From a virus, in the IMG/VR virus record IMGVR_UViG_3300018429_000064, positions 1 to 43,223 of that record: 43,223 nt of DNA; one strand, 5' to 3'. Below the pieces are notes generated by a model, which searched no databases, had not been told where the DNA came from, and was given only the letters and a program-made list of their open reading frames with translations. The position numbers were made by a program, and so were the translations under genes. Positions 6,718-15,174 of the stretch are shown piece by piece. Positions within the stretch are counted from its first letter, which is position 1, and each line of letters begins with the position of its first letter.

Positions 6718-6830
6718 TTGAAGAGAAGCGACCCCATGTACAGCGCCAGACCGAGCGCGATAAGGTTGCGGTGCCAGAGCGTTTCAATGGCGAACACTGT
6801 CGGCGCGGCAATTATTAGTCCCGTGGCCAT
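6714..6830 (-). CDS. 38-residue membrane peptide
   Basis: A short ORF (start ATG at 6830, stop overlapping the next start by ATGA at 6714-6717). It encodes a hydrophobic N-terminus (MATGLIIAAPTVFAIETLW), a short polar HRN turn and a second hydrophobic stretch (LIALGLALYMGSLLF). An AGGA Shine-Dalgarno within the boundary repeat GAATTGAAAC lies 8-20 bases upstream. It may be a small holin or antiholin. Confidence 0.55.
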   Translation of the reverse strand: MATGLIIAAPTVFAIETLWHRNLIALGLALYMGSLLFK

Positions 6831-6837
6831 ACGTTCT

Positions 6838-6862
6838 GTTTCAATTCCTACCCGCCAACGGG
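6838..6862 (-). repeat. Boundary element: GAATTGAAAC with CCCGTTGGCGGG
   Basis: On the minus strand a CCCGTTGGCGGG inverted-repeat-like block (6851-6862) is followed by TAGGAATTGAAAC (motif 6838-6847) and then, 8 bases on, the start codon at 6830. The same two blocks occur in the same order at 36213-36236. The surrounding 66-base gap (6831-6896) holds nothing else recognised. Confidence 0.65.
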
Positions 6863-6896
6863 AAAGGGGTCAAGGGGAATCCTTTTGGGAGACTCC

Positions 6897-6983
6897 CTAC
6901 TTCTTTACGGGTTCTGGAGTAGGAGAGGGCGATGGACTGGTTGGCGGTGGTGTCGGTGGTGGTGGTTCGGTTGGTTCTGGCAT
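6897..6983 (-). CDS. 28-residue proline-rich peptide
   Basis: A short ORF beginning one base after the stop of the upstream membrane protein (TAAAATG) and ending at TAG. The product is extremely proline-rich: MPEPTEPPPPTPPPTSPSPS, then PTPEPVKK. Proline-rich segments are typical of Rz1-type spanins, but this one lacks a signal or lipobox. It could be a free peptide, or a detached spanin-like tail of the upstream coiled-coil membrane protein. The low-complexity coding sequence could also be fortuitous. Confidence 0.45.
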   Translation of the reverse strand: MPEPTEPPPPTPPPTSPSPSPTPEPVKK

Positions 6984-6984
6984 T

Positions 6985-7338
6985 TTATGGTCTGCCCCTT
7001 TTCAGGGCGCCTCCGGTTTGTAGTTTGTCGGCTGACACTTGTTCTTCAAGTCGTTTCTTGAATTCATCTTTCACTCGTTGCTCTGCGTCTTCAAGCTGTT
7101 TTTTGGTCGCGAAGGTCTTACCTTGCTCCTTCAGTTCGCTGATGTCGCTTTTGATCCCAGGCCACTCCTTTTTAATATCCCGCGTGTCATCCCTGATTGA
7201 GACGGCCAGATTGAGCAGCGCCCACAAAAGTAATGCCCCGACCCCCTGCACAATCACGGTGAACACCCTGAACACGTAGGCGATCGCCATGTCCTTGTTT
7301 GAGCCTGCTCTCATCACGAATCCGTTGTTGTTGAGCAT
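6985..7338 (-). CDS. Membrane protein with coiled coil, possible inner-membrane spanin
   Basis: A 117-residue protein with one transmembrane helix (~19-47, IAYVFRVFTVIVQGVGALLLWALLNLAV) followed by a long charged coiled-coil region (~50-105, DDTRDIKKEW... SELKEQGKTF... KKRLEEQV). A membrane helix plus periplasmic coiled coil near an endolysin and lipoproteins is the architecture of an i-spanin (Rz-like), though sequence alone does not prove it. A run of nine C residues (minus strand) lies where the ribosome binding site should be. Confidence 0.6.
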   Translation of the reverse strand: MLNNNGFVMRAGSNKDMAIAYVFRVFTVIVQGVGALLLWALLNLAVSIRDDTRDIKKEWPGIKSDISELKEQGKTFATKKQLEDAEQRVKDEFKKRLEEQVSADKLQTGGALKRGRP

Positions 7339-7344
7339 GTTCTA

Positions 7345-7353
7345 GGGGGGGGG
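7345..7353. repeat. Homopolymer of nine G (+) between two lysis-region genes
   Basis: The 15-base spacer between the stop at 7354 and the start at 7338 consists mostly of nine consecutive C on the coding strand, with no Shine-Dalgarno. Such tracts are prone to slippage, so the length may vary among copies or be a sequencing artefact. Confidence 0.8.
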
Positions 7354-7836
7354 TTAAGGTGCTCTTTTTGGGGCGAACTGCGGGCGCATTATCAGCAACA
7401 CCACTGTAATAATCGCAACGCAGAAAAGGACCGCGCCTATACAAACCTTCGTCACCGCTGCGATCTTATCATCCAAGGTTTGCATTCGTTGCTCCGATTC
7501 TGGACGTGGCATGAAGGTCCGGGCCTGGTCGCTCAGTTGGCCCCGGAACTCGTTGACTGAATCGAACCGCTTTTCTGCGGCGTTCTCAGCTTTTGCCACC
7601 GCCTCTTTGGCCGCGGTCAATGCAGCGTTTACGGCTTTCTCTTGGCCTTCAAAGCGTTGCTCATACCGTTTGTCTACCTCGGCGAGTAGTTCCTCGAAGT
7701 GAGATTTCAGAGTATCAACGGTCCAAGACGAAGGGGATTCTTTGGTTTGCCCTCCACTCGCGGCAGTCTGCCCGCTCCCAACGACAGGGAAACTCAGGAA
7801 GATGATCGCTCCCGCTATCCCGTATGCGCGCATCAT
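7354..7836 (-). CDS. Exported coiled-coil protein with C-terminal membrane anchor
   Basis: A 160-residue protein with an N-terminal signal-like segment (residues ~1-22, AYGIAGAIIFLSFPVVGSG), a helical coiled-coil body (~40-95, ELLAEVDKRYEQRFEGQEKA ... AKAENAAEKRF) and a conserved-looking stretch 'FRGQLSDQARTFMPRPESEQRM'. A strong C-terminal transmembrane helix (~130-150, VCIGAVLFCVAIITVVLLIM) follows. Comparable small coiled-coil plus C-terminal helix proteins are frequent between phage tail fibres and lysis genes. The function is unknown. It starts by an ATGA overlap with the tail fibre gene. Confidence 0.7.
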   Translation of the reverse strand: MMRAYGIAGAIIFLSFPVVGSGQTAASGGQTKESPSSWTVDTLKSHFEELLAEVDKRYEQRFEGQEKAVNAALTAAKEAVAKAENAAEKRFDSVNEFRGQLSDQARTFMPRPESEQRMQTLDDKIAAVTKVCIGAVLFCVAIITVVLLIMRPQFAPKRAP

Positions 7837-9821
7837 TTCGCGGTGACGGTCCAGTTGGTTCCGTTGTAGCAGCCCAGGACGTTATTGGCGCCGCCACCGG
7901 TTATGGTCGCACCCCAGATGGCGGTGGAGGAATCGGTAAACCATTGGCAGGTGCCTGCCCCCGGTGAGGATTGCGCGGCGGAAAACGCCACGGCTTTATA
8001 TCTCACCGCCCCAGATGGGTAGACGACTAACGTGGCCGCGCTGTAATCCCCAATGGTGATCGGGATGCTTCCGCCAAGGGCAACCGTGCCGTCCTGGTAG
8101 GCTTTGAGTTGCGTATTGCTCTCGTTCGTCAGGCTCGCGCCCGCGCTGCCGCTGGGGAAATTGTGCAGAGAAGACTGACCGGAAAACCAACGAAGATAGC
8201 CCGCGAATCCGGTGGCCCGATACTTCATATTGGTGCCGTTGAAGTAGGTGTTATCGCCAAACCAAGTGTTATTCGGGTTGTAGTTTTGGAACTCAAGGCC
8301 ACCCACTTTCAGGACTGAATCGGAGGTATTCGCCGGCAGCGCGATCTTTTCGAAGTTGGCCGTGCCAGTAAATGTGGGGTTAGCGGTCGGCGCCTTGGCG
8401 TTGAACGTGGTCCAATCAGCGGAGGTTAGGAAACCCTTGTTGGATCCCGACGCGGCCTGGCCGTTGGTGTAATCGAGAGAAATATTGCCAGAACTGGCGT
8501 TGAAATCGGCGGCGGTGAAAGTGGACGCGCCTTTAGTGGAACCATCAGCGGCAGCGTCCGCAATCGTAAGAGTGCGATTCGCGCTGAGATCGCCGCCACC
8601 GGCAAGCGGTGTCGTAGTGGAAATGGTGCGGGCGTGAGTAACGAAATCGGTATCGGTGGTGGCGGCATTGATCTCGGTGGTGGTGTCCCACTCGGTATCG
8701 CGCGTGACAGCACTGTGAAGAGAGAGAGTATCGCCGGTCAGAGTGATTTCGCTGGCGGTGCCTGCCAGGTTTGTGTCGTCGCTGATGTCGAGGCCGGAAA
8801 TAGTCGTCGTCGTGTGGGTATGAGCAAGAAGGGACCAGCGCGCATCACCCAGGGAATTAAAATCGGTGATGCCATAGCCCGCGATCGTAGTGGGCAGGCT
8901 GGTGAGACTGGCAAAGGTGTGCGTATGCGTGGTCAGTGAAAAATCGTTATCTGTCGTGGCCGCATTGATTTCCGCTGCGGTGTCCCACTCCGTATCTCGG
9001 GTCAGTGCGCTGTGCGCGGAGAGCGTGTCCCCAGTCAGCGTGATCTCGTTGGCAGTGCCGGCCAAGTTCGTGTCATCGGAGATATCGAGTCCAGATACGG
9101 TGGTCGTGGTGTGGGTGTGGGTCGTAATGGAAAAATCGTTATCCGTGGTAGCGGCGTTAATCTCGGCCGCCGTGTCCCATTCCGTGTCAAGAGTCGCTCC
9201 GCTCGGAAGCTGTCCAGTGGTAGCGCTCCCGCTCAGGTCGGAGAACGCTGGTTGCGCCTTCGTGAAAGCCCCGGTGGTCGAATTGTAGGCCGTGAACCAC
9301 TGCGAAGCCGTGGCGGTCGTGTTCGCGGGAACAACCTGATCCCCCGTATTGGTGCCGGTCAGGTTCGATCCTGCGACCGTGCCGGACGCCAGAACGCTCG
9401 TAGGCGTGATCGCTCCCAGGGAAAGGGCTATTGTGCCGCTCAGGGTAATCGGAGAGCCGCTGATGCCTATTCCGTTCGCTCCCGATACCGCTACGCTGGT
9501 AACCGTGCCTGCCTGAGCCCCGGGAGCGATCCCATCGAGCTTGGCCTTGTCCGTCGCCGACATGCTGCCGGGGATGCTCCCCGTTGCCGGGACAATGGAA
9601 ATGGCCGGAGTCGTTCCCCCGCTCGAGACGATTGGCGCGGTTCCGCTGACGGACGTAATGCCGCCACCCACAACCTCGACCCCGTTCACCATCAGCTTGC
9701 CCGTGCCGAACTTCACGGTCTTGGTGTTTATCACCGTCCCGTCTGCCGTTATTCGGACATCCTCTACTTGCCCGAAACAGACCGGAGCAATCAGGCACAA
9801 GATCAGGGAAAGCTTTTTCAT
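7833..9821 (-). CDS. Tail fibre-like protein with internal repeats and a signal peptide
   Basis: A 662-residue protein rich in Thr, Ser, Gly and Ala, typical of trimeric phage fibres, which bind the host surface. The N-terminal ~18 residues look like a Sec signal peptide (MKKLSLILCLIAPVCFG). Fibre modules follow (SVSGTAPIVSSGGTTPAISI; 'MSATDKAKLDGIAPGAQAG'), then a tandem repeat block (~210-395) with three DTEWDT..EINAATTD.DF copies and two GLDISDDTNLAGTA.EITLTG copies, and a beta-rich C-terminus. A signal peptide is not expected in a virion fibre. Paralogous modules recur in the tailspike gene. It is ATGA-coupled on both sides. Confidence 0.8.
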   Translation of the reverse strand: MKKLSLILCLIAPVCFGQVEDVRITADGTVINTKTVKFGTGKLMVNGVEVVGGGITSVSGTAPIVSSGGTTPAISIVPATGSIPGSMSATDKAKLDGIAPGAQAGTVTSVAVSGANGIGISGSPITLSGTIALSLGAITPTSVLASGTVAGSNLTGTNTGDQVVPANTTATASQWFTAYNSTTGAFTKAQPAFSDLSGSATTGQLPSGATLDTEWDTAAEINAATTDNDFSITTHTHTTTTVSGLDISDDTNLAGTANEITLTGDTLSAHSALTRDTEWDTAAEINAATTDNDFSLTTHTHTFASLTSLPTTIAGYGITDFNSLGDARWSLLAHTHTTTTISGLDISDDTNLAGTASEITLTGDTLSLHSAVTRDTEWDTTTEINAATTDTDFVTHARTISTTTPLAGGGDLSANRTLTIADAAADGSTKGASTFTAADFNASSGNISLDYTNGQAASGSNKGFLTSADWTTFNAKAPTANPTFTGTANFEKIALPANTSDSVLKVGGLEFQNYNPNNTWFGDNTYFNGTNMKYRATGFAGYLRWFSGQSSLHNFPSGSAGASLTNESNTQLKAYQDGTVALGGSIPITIGDYSAATLVVYPSGAVRYKAVAFSAAQSSPGAGTCQWFTDSSTAIWGATITGGGANNVLGCYNGTNWTVTAK
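8640..9200 (-). repeat. Tandem module duplication inside the tail fibre gene
   Basis: The segment coding DTEWDTAAEINAATTD occurs three times (near 8690, 8985 and 9175) and the segment coding SGLDISDDTNLAGTA twice (near 8770 and 9070). The approximately 300-base unit is conserved at protein level but differs at many third positions, so the duplication is not recent. Confidence 0.75.
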
Positions 9822-10519
9822 AGTCCGTCGACCCTCACGAATTGCACCGCGTTCGTCCCGGCGTCGTAATCGAGTGGTTGAACAATCCCGGCATCCTCAT
9901 CGGTCGGATCGTTCCCGGCGATCAACTGCCAGACGCTTTGGGACCGCGCTCCGCTGATAACCCGGATGATGATAAAGAGCGTCCCGAGCGCTCGGCCCTC
10001 AGTCACTTGCCCGTCGAGATTGGACGAACCGCCACCCGTCAACCCGGTAATGGTCGGATCGTAAATGACGCCGGGAATTGTCGTTGTGGCCCCAGCGTCC
10101 GTGGCTTGCAGGGTAATGGGGCGCCGGAATGGGCTGATTCTGTTTCCATCGCCGTCCACCAGGTCCACGCAGAAAGCTGCTTCGCGTTCCGCTCGGCCTT
10201 CAAGGAAATCAGCAATTTCTTGCGTGTTCAGATTCAAGATGCCTTCGAACCCGTTGCGGATCGGAGTCAGCGGTTGAGTGCTCGCCAGCGTGATAGGTCC
10301 GGCGGTGATATTCCGTAGCGACAAGATAGTGGTGTACGCTCCGTCACCGCTGGCTGGGTCGTAGCAGAAAGGATGCGGCGTGCCAGGATGCCGACCGGGC
10401 TGAACGAGATACAACCGGATCGGCTGGTTGTTGTCCTGGGTTAGAACAATTCCGACTTCCGCGTTGTGCCCGAAGCCCCAAGCGAAACGTTTGTTTCGAG
10501 TGTCGCAGTAGAGGTCCAT
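9818..10519 (-). CDS. Phage structural protein, likely tail/baseplate component
   Basis: A 233-residue beta-rich protein of unknown exact role. The C-terminal segment (IAGNDPTDEDAGIVQPLDYD) is related to the C-terminus of the 506-residue protein at 13610-15130 (GAADAGDPTGEVAPLDYHAT). Both also carry a comparable '...EI..FLEGRAEREAAFCVDLVD' versus '...LEVEIQFAGQAAQKFYHEVH' region, so they are probably paralogues used at the tail tip. It lies between tailspike and fibre genes, with an ATGA overlap to the fibre gene. No enzymatic motif is seen. Confidence 0.65.
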   Translation of the reverse strand: MDLYCDTRNKRFAWGFGHNAEVGIVLTQDNNQPIRLYLVQPGRHPGTPHPFCYDPASGDGAYTTILSLRNITAGPITLASTQPLTPIRNGFEGILNLNTQEIADFLEGRAEREAAFCVDLVDGDGNRISPFRRPITLQATDAGATTTIPGVIYDPTITGLTGGGSSNLDGQVTEGRALGTLFIIIRVISGARSQSVWQLIAGNDPTDEDAGIVQPLDYDAGTNAVQFVRVDGL

Positions 10520-10520
10520 G

Positions 10521-13500
10521 CTAAAAGTCGCGGGCTCGTTCTGCGTTTAGTGTGCCGGTGACGCTCATGGTGGAAGTGTCAAACTGAGCGCGGGCTACGA
10601 GATACACGCGCTGCGTTGTGGACGTAACGATATAGCGTTTGACGGGAAGAGTCCCGGAAGGTCCACCCGTAGCGCCGCCCATAGTAATACCCGGAAACCC
10701 GTGGACGCTCTGCGCGTATTGTCCGGCCACCAAGTCTAGAACGTTATTTGTAAGGGAGAGGGCGGCCCAAGTTTGGATCAATCCGGTGGTCGCAGCTTTA
10801 CTGAAAGTGAATCCCGGTTGCACGTCCCAAACCCCCATGGGCAGATCAAGGAATGTCACCGTTATATCTGACAGACTTCCGGGCAGCGAAACGTTGGCAG
10901 TCGCAGTCAGTCGTTCGCTCGGCTTGCCGTGAACGCTCAAGTTATCCGAGCCGGTAACGGTGGCGTGCAGTGTGCCGATATTCCCGCCAAAGACGGTCCA
11001 CGGAATCGAAGCGGCCAAGCAGTTGTTGTCGTTAAAGATTACGTTTTGGTTAACCGTGTTGACGTCAAGGCAGGTGGTAATGGTGTCGGTGGTGTTGCCG
11101 GTGATAACCACATTCGAGATGGCGTCGCCGCCCCCGCCGTATAGCCGGATGGCCGTTGGGCCACCCCTAATTGTATTTTGACTGATCGTGCCTGATCCAG
11201 CGGCAACCACGGGGTTGATGCCAGCGGTGGAGAAACCATCGATTATGTTATCCGTGATCGTGAACCCTCGGCTTTGAATTTCAATTCCATTCGTTGAATC
11301 ACCGCCGAACGAGCCGGTTCGGGACACATGGTTGCCTGTCACGATGCAACCGATGTAAGTGCTCCCGGTGCCGCCTGAATTGCACGTCACCTGTCCTCCA
11401 CCCACGTTGTAATTGTTTCGAAACGTGTTGTTTAAGACCTTCGCCCCAAACGCAACCGTGAGATTGACGCCACAAGAATCGTTAGGCTGGGTGACAGTGT
11501 TGTAATTGTTCTCAATCAGGCAATTCTCGATCGTGAGATAACTAGGAAGAACCGCGCCGCCGGTCAGAATGCCAGTGCCATATCCGGTGGCATTGATCGT
11601 TCCGCCATTGCTGTGGATCCAGCAGTTGCGAAAGGTCGCGGCTGTTGCGTCAATAAAGGTGTCTCCAACAAATGCGCCATTTGATTCGCCGTGTTTAATC
11701 TCAACGTTCTCGACAAGAGCGTGAGTTCCACCGATGCCGAGAACGAAATCGAATTGGAGCGGGGTGACGCTGATATTGCCGCGGTTGCCGTCCAACGTCA
11801 GATCCCGAACGGTCACGTTTGACGTGGTGTTTTGAAATCTGAGAACGAAACCATTAGACGCGCCACTGAGCTTTTTGAGAATCGTTACACCGCGCCCCGC
11901 TCCAATTATTTTGGTGCCGGTGGGAGGCTGAACGTCATTCAACAGCCAAGTGCCTTCAGCGAAAAACAGAACGGGATTAGCGCCGGCTGCCGAGATGGCT
12001 GCGGTGACGGCGGCGGTGTCATCAAAAGCGTCGTCAGGGACGCCAGCGGACCCGGTGGCATAGGCGGCGACGTTAAAGACTTGCCCGCCCTTGTCCCGAA
12101 TCGGCCCTGTGACGCTGGTCGTGGCCGTGGTAGTTGTACTGGCAACCGTGGTGAAGTTGCCTCCCACGGCGTTGACGTTGCGCCCCGCGTTGACATCGCG
12201 GGGTCGTGCCGTTGCCGCCCCGCCAATGTCGGAAGTGTTATCCGCCAGCCATTGAATGCCACCCGTGGAATTCGTGGTCGGAACAGCCGCGAGATTGCCC
12301 GCCGCGCCCTGGTCATTGTAGGAAGTCGAAGCGGTGTTCGTGATCTTGCCGAGCGTGCTGGGGCTCAGACCCGCCACCGTGCGGTAAATGTCATACGTCA
12401 CCGCCCCTGAAACAGCCGTCCAACTCAGGGTGTTGAAATTGTTCGTGTCGAGAGTCGCGTTGCCGGTGGTTGTGGTCCCGGTTGTGCCGCCAACGGTTTC
12501 AGTTCCATCGCCCAGCTTTGCCACAATGCGGTAGGACCAAGTGGATATCCCAGGTACGCCAGTGTTGCCGACTGTTGGCGCACCTGGATTCGCGAGCGAT
12601 CGCAGGGTGACGCTGCCTGTGGTGTGGGAGATGAAGTCTTGCGCCATCGTCCACGTGCTGGTCGTGTCGGTGTAAGCGGTCGTGGCGTGTTGCCGCAATT
12701 TGTTCAGCGCGCCGGTTGTGATTTTGGTCGCGTCCAGATCGGGGATGCGGGCGACGTCAAGAGTTCCCGTCGTGATCTTCGCGGCATCAAGGGAAGGAAT
12801 CCGGGCGGGATCGAATGCCCCGGTGGTGATCTTCGCAGCATCAAGGTTCGGGACCTGCGCGGCGGTGGCCGTCCCGGTGAGGTCTGAGAACGCTGGTTTT
12901 GCCGTAATGAAGTCTCCGGTCGTGGCGTCGTACCCGGTCAGGAAAAACGTTGCTACATCTGGAGTGTCAGACGGAAGAACGAAGTCACTGAGAGCCACCG
13001 CGCCAATCTTTGAACGTGCCGCCGCTGCATCGGCCAACGCATTGAAGTCCCGGCCGAAAGCGGTTGTTGTCACCCCGGCCAGCGCCGTCAGGTCTGAATC
13101 AAGCGGTTGCCCATCCACAATGCCGTAACCAGCCAGAGTGGTTTTGCCTAGGTAGGTGATGAACGCGGTCCCGTCAGCCTGGATGAGAGCGCCACGGCCA
13201 TATGCAGTGGTCGCCAAGGCAGAGATTGCCGTCAGGTCTGAGTCGAGCGGTTGTTTGCCTGAGAGTGACCCAGAGAGCCCGCTGATGTTCGCCTCGGTCA
13301 AACTAGGGGAGGTGATCGCGCCCATTGCGACTAACGCGGTGAACACGTTGCCACTCGGCCGTACGATCGGGGCTGCACCCCAGAACGCCAGCTTATCCCC
13401 CGTGTCGCCAATCCTGGTTCCGTTCGTGGATCCCAGGTCGAACACGCGAGTTCCCGCCGCATCGCTCACGACGATACTTCCGAGAGTGAGCGTGACGGAC

Positions 13501-13616
13501 TTTAGGTTGAGCTCGGTCTGGATGAGCTCCTTCGATTGCGTGTCGACCTGAAGCGGCTGCGGTGCCGCGGCGAGCGTACCGACAATCAGCAAGCTCGCGA
13601 GTATTGCCCTTACCAT
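10521..13616 (-). CDS. Tailspike with right-handed beta-helix (pectate-lyase-like) domain
   Basis: A 1031-residue adhesin. It begins with a hydrophobic signal-like segment (MVRAILASLLIVGTLAAAPQ), followed by fibre modules with repeats (QPLDSDLTA..., AAKITTGAFDPARIP/AKITTGTLDVARIP). From residue ~510 the pattern 'VPDDAFDDTAAVTAAISAA ... LFFAEGTWLLN' opens a parallel beta-helix typical of polysaccharide-degrading tailspikes, with many 'N.T...N..' turns to ~880. A C-terminal beta domain ends it. Such spikes usually bind or cleave capsule or O-antigen. The active-site residues cannot be placed by eye. A module near residue 220 (DATTGDFITAKPAFSDLTG) is shared with the 662-residue fibre. Confidence 0.82.
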   Translation of the reverse strand: MVRAILASLLIVGTLAAAPQPLQVDTQSKELIQTELNLKSVTLTLGSIVVSDAAGTRVFDLGSTNGTRIGDTGDKLAFWGAAPIVRPSGNVFTALVAMGAITSPSLTEANISGLSGSLSGKQPLDSDLTAISALATTAYGRGALIQADGTAFITYLGKTTLAGYGIVDGQPLDSDLTALAGVTTTAFGRDFNALADAAAARSKIGAVALSDFVLPSDTPDVATFFLTGYDATTGDFITAKPAFSDLTGTATAAQVPNLDAAKITTGAFDPARIPSLDAAKITTGTLDVARIPDLDATKITTGALNKLRQHATTAYTDTTSTWTMAQDFISHTTGSVTLRSLANPGAPTVGNTGVPGISTWSYRIVAKLGDGTETVGGTTGTTTTGNATLDTNNFNTLSWTAVSGAVTYDIYRTVAGLSPSTLGKITNTASTSYNDQGAAGNLAAVPTTNSTGGIQWLADNTSDIGGAATARPRDVNAGRNVNAVGGNFTTVASTTTTATTSVTGPIRDKGGQVFNVAAYATGSAGVPDDAFDDTAAVTAAISAAGANPVLFFAEGTWLLNDVQPPTGTKIIGAGRGVTILKKLSGASNGFVLRFQNTTSNVTVRDLTLDGNRGNISVTPLQFDFVLGIGGTHALVENVEIKHGESNGAFVGDTFIDATAATFRNCWIHSNGGTINATGYGTGILTGGAVLPSYLTIENCLIENNYNTVTQPNDSCGVNLTVAFGAKVLNNTFRNNYNVGGGQVTCNSGGTGSTYIGCIVTGNHVSRTGSFGGDSTNGIEIQSRGFTITDNIIDGFSTAGINPVVAAGSGTISQNTIRGGPTAIRLYGGGGDAISNVVITGNTTDTITTCLDVNTVNQNVIFNDNNCLAASIPWTVFGGNIGTLHATVTGSDNLSVHGKPSERLTATANVSLPGSLSDITVTFLDLPMGVWDVQPGFTFSKAATTGLIQTWAALSLTNNVLDLVAGQYAQSVHGFPGITMGGATGGPSGTLPVKRYIVTSTTQRVYLVARAQFDTSTMSVTGTLNAERARDF

Positions 13617-15130
13617 CCCGACATCTCCCAGTGCTTGTTGTTGGTCGTGGCGTGGTAATCGAGCGGGGCGACTTCACCCGTTGGGTCGCCGGCATCGGCA
13701 GCGCCAGCGCGGAGAATCCAGGTCTGCGGATAGCCGTTGATGAGAATGACGTAAATCGTGTCGAGCGTCAGAGCGGTGGTGGCCACGGACTCAAGCGAGA
13801 ACGCCCCGCCCCGCAGAGCGGTGACGGTTCGTGAGTAAATCAGATTGTCCGCGATGGCCGTCATCGAGACGAAACTCATCATGGCCGCGGTGACCATCGT
13901 TCCCGGGTCGATCAGATCGCGGTGTGCTTCGTGAACCTCATGGTAAAACTTCTGCGCGGCTTGCCCTGCGAATTGTATCTCAACCTCGAGCAGCAACCGC
14001 AGAACCGTGGCCTCGGTTGCGTTGAACGCCTGGAACATCCCCACGGTATTGAGCGGCATGTTCCCCGAGACTCCGATTGGGACAACGAGATGCGTCACGT
14101 CCGCCGACACCGCCACGTCTTGGTTGGCGTCCACTCCGCTGAATTCCCAGGCGTTTGAAGCGCGACGGGTCACGATGTAGCGGCCGGCCTTCAGAAAGGA
14201 TTGCATCTGCGCTTCGGTCGCGTCGAAAGGTGCCTGGAACGTGTACCCGTCAACCGTGATAAGGACTGTCCCGGCGTAGGGAACGGGATCGAGCGTGAGA
14301 CGTTTCGTTGCGGGGAGATCAGCCGAGGCCAACTGCAATGTCGCAACCTGTGCCGCGGCAACCGGAAGCGGCGTGGAGAGCGTGGCGAAGCAATACGGGT
14401 TTGCCACTATCCGAATGGCCTGCACTTCGTGAAGCGCCGTGGTTCCGGCCTGCACCCGTGACACCACGACCACCGAGAGCGGCGCCATGTTGGCATTGAC
14501 GGGCCCCGAGATGGCCGTACGCGCCCCGAATGCCCCCGCAAAGGTCACTTCATACGCCCCGACCTTGGGACGGGTCACGGTGACACCCCCAAGGGCTGTG
14601 ATGGCCGCTGTGGCGTTCAATGCGGCCTGCACCTGGGCGGCGGTAGCGTCCACTGCAATCTCGGTCGTGATCTCTTGCAGCGCGCTCCCGTTCGTCCAAG
14701 TGGTCGGAGTGGTTCCGGTCGCGGTGAAGATGTTGCCCGTGGCGTTAGCTGTCGCCCCCACATTCAGGAAGCTGTCCCCGGCCTCGTAGCTGGTGATGAG
14801 ATAGCGTTTCGTCGCAGTCAGTAGCCCAAGGGTTTGCGGAGCGACCGGGGCCAACGGAAACGTTCCCGTTGATGGGACGCGATCCACCGCGCCCAAGGCC
14901 ATGCGAACGCTGGCTGCCGAAAGGTCGACGTCATCAAAGGCGCGTTCGCCGGTCGTACTCGGGACGCAGGCACGGATTCGGGCCATGCCGGCGTCGTTCC
15001 GTATCAATCTCCCAGGCTTGCGAGTGCCTTCTACAACGCGGGAACCATCGAGAGTTAGTCGGCCAGTTGCCTGCGGGTCGGCCAGGTTAAGGATGAGATC
15101 GAAATTCGGCGAGAACATGGTCTGTCGCAA
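13610..15130 (-). CDS. Large tail structural protein with shared modules
   Basis: A 506-residue structural protein, probably in the baseplate or fibre attachment region. Residues ~110-165 contain a module 'KRYLITSYEAGDSFLNVGA ... TGTTPTTWTNGS' that recurs in the 211-residue protein at 15172-15807. Residues ~165-225 contain a 'V..AL.A..AI..L..V.V......YEVTFAGAF' module that recurs in the protein at 21924-22826. The C-terminus is paralogous to the 233-residue protein at 9818. It overlaps the tailspike start by 7 bases. A boundary element lies just upstream of its start. Confidence 0.7.
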   Translation of the reverse strand: MRQTMFSPNFDLILNLADPQATGRLTLDGSRVVEGTRKPGRLIRNDAGMARIRACVPSTTGERAFDDVDLSAASVRMALGAVDRVPSTGTFPLAPVAPQTLGLLTATKRYLITSYEAGDSFLNVGATANATGNIFTATGTTPTTWTNGSALQEITTEIAVDATAAQVQAALNATAAITALGGVTVTRPKVGAYEVTFAGAFGARTAISGPVNANMAPLSVVVVSRVQAGTTALHEVQAIRIVANPYCFATLSTPLPVAAAQVATLQLASADLPATKRLTLDPVPYAGTVLITVDGYTFQAPFDATEAQMQSFLKAGRYIVTRRASNAWEFSGVDANQDVAVSADVTHLVVPIGVSGNMPLNTVGMFQAFNATEATVLRLLLEVEIQFAGQAAQKFYHEVHEAHRDLIDPGTMVTAAMMSFVSMTAIADNLIYSRTVTALRGGAFSLESVATTALTLDTIYVILINGYPQTWILRAGAADAGDPTGEVAPLDYHATTNNKHWEMSGW

Positions 15131-15132
15131 TT

Positions 15133-15174
15133 ATGAGAGAGATTCTCATTTTTGAAAGGCTTTTGTTTCAATTA
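15133..15174 (-). repeat. Boundary element: TAATTGAAAC plus ATGAGA/TCTCAT inverted repeat
   Basis: In the short gap between structural genes, the minus strand reads TAATTGAAAC (15165-15174, containing the upstream TAA stop), then 15 bases later an inverted repeat ATGAGA-N5-TCTCAT (15133-15149), then the next start at 15130. The same pairing occurs at 27267-27306. Confidence 0.65.

Noticed and set aside
6985-7338. The C9 tract as a phase-variable switch fusing the genes at 7354 and 6985.
   Set aside because: The upstream stop codon precedes the tract, so length changes cannot fuse the two frames; only spacing could change.
9012-9869. Long plus-strand open frame of 285 codons opposite the tail fibre gene.
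   Set aside because: It is antisense to a clearly coding repeat-rich fibre gene, Arg/Gly-rich with no domain, and is explained by codon composition. The antisense frames at 11832-12410, 23754-24305, 28342-28839 and 29617-30261 are rejected for the same reason.
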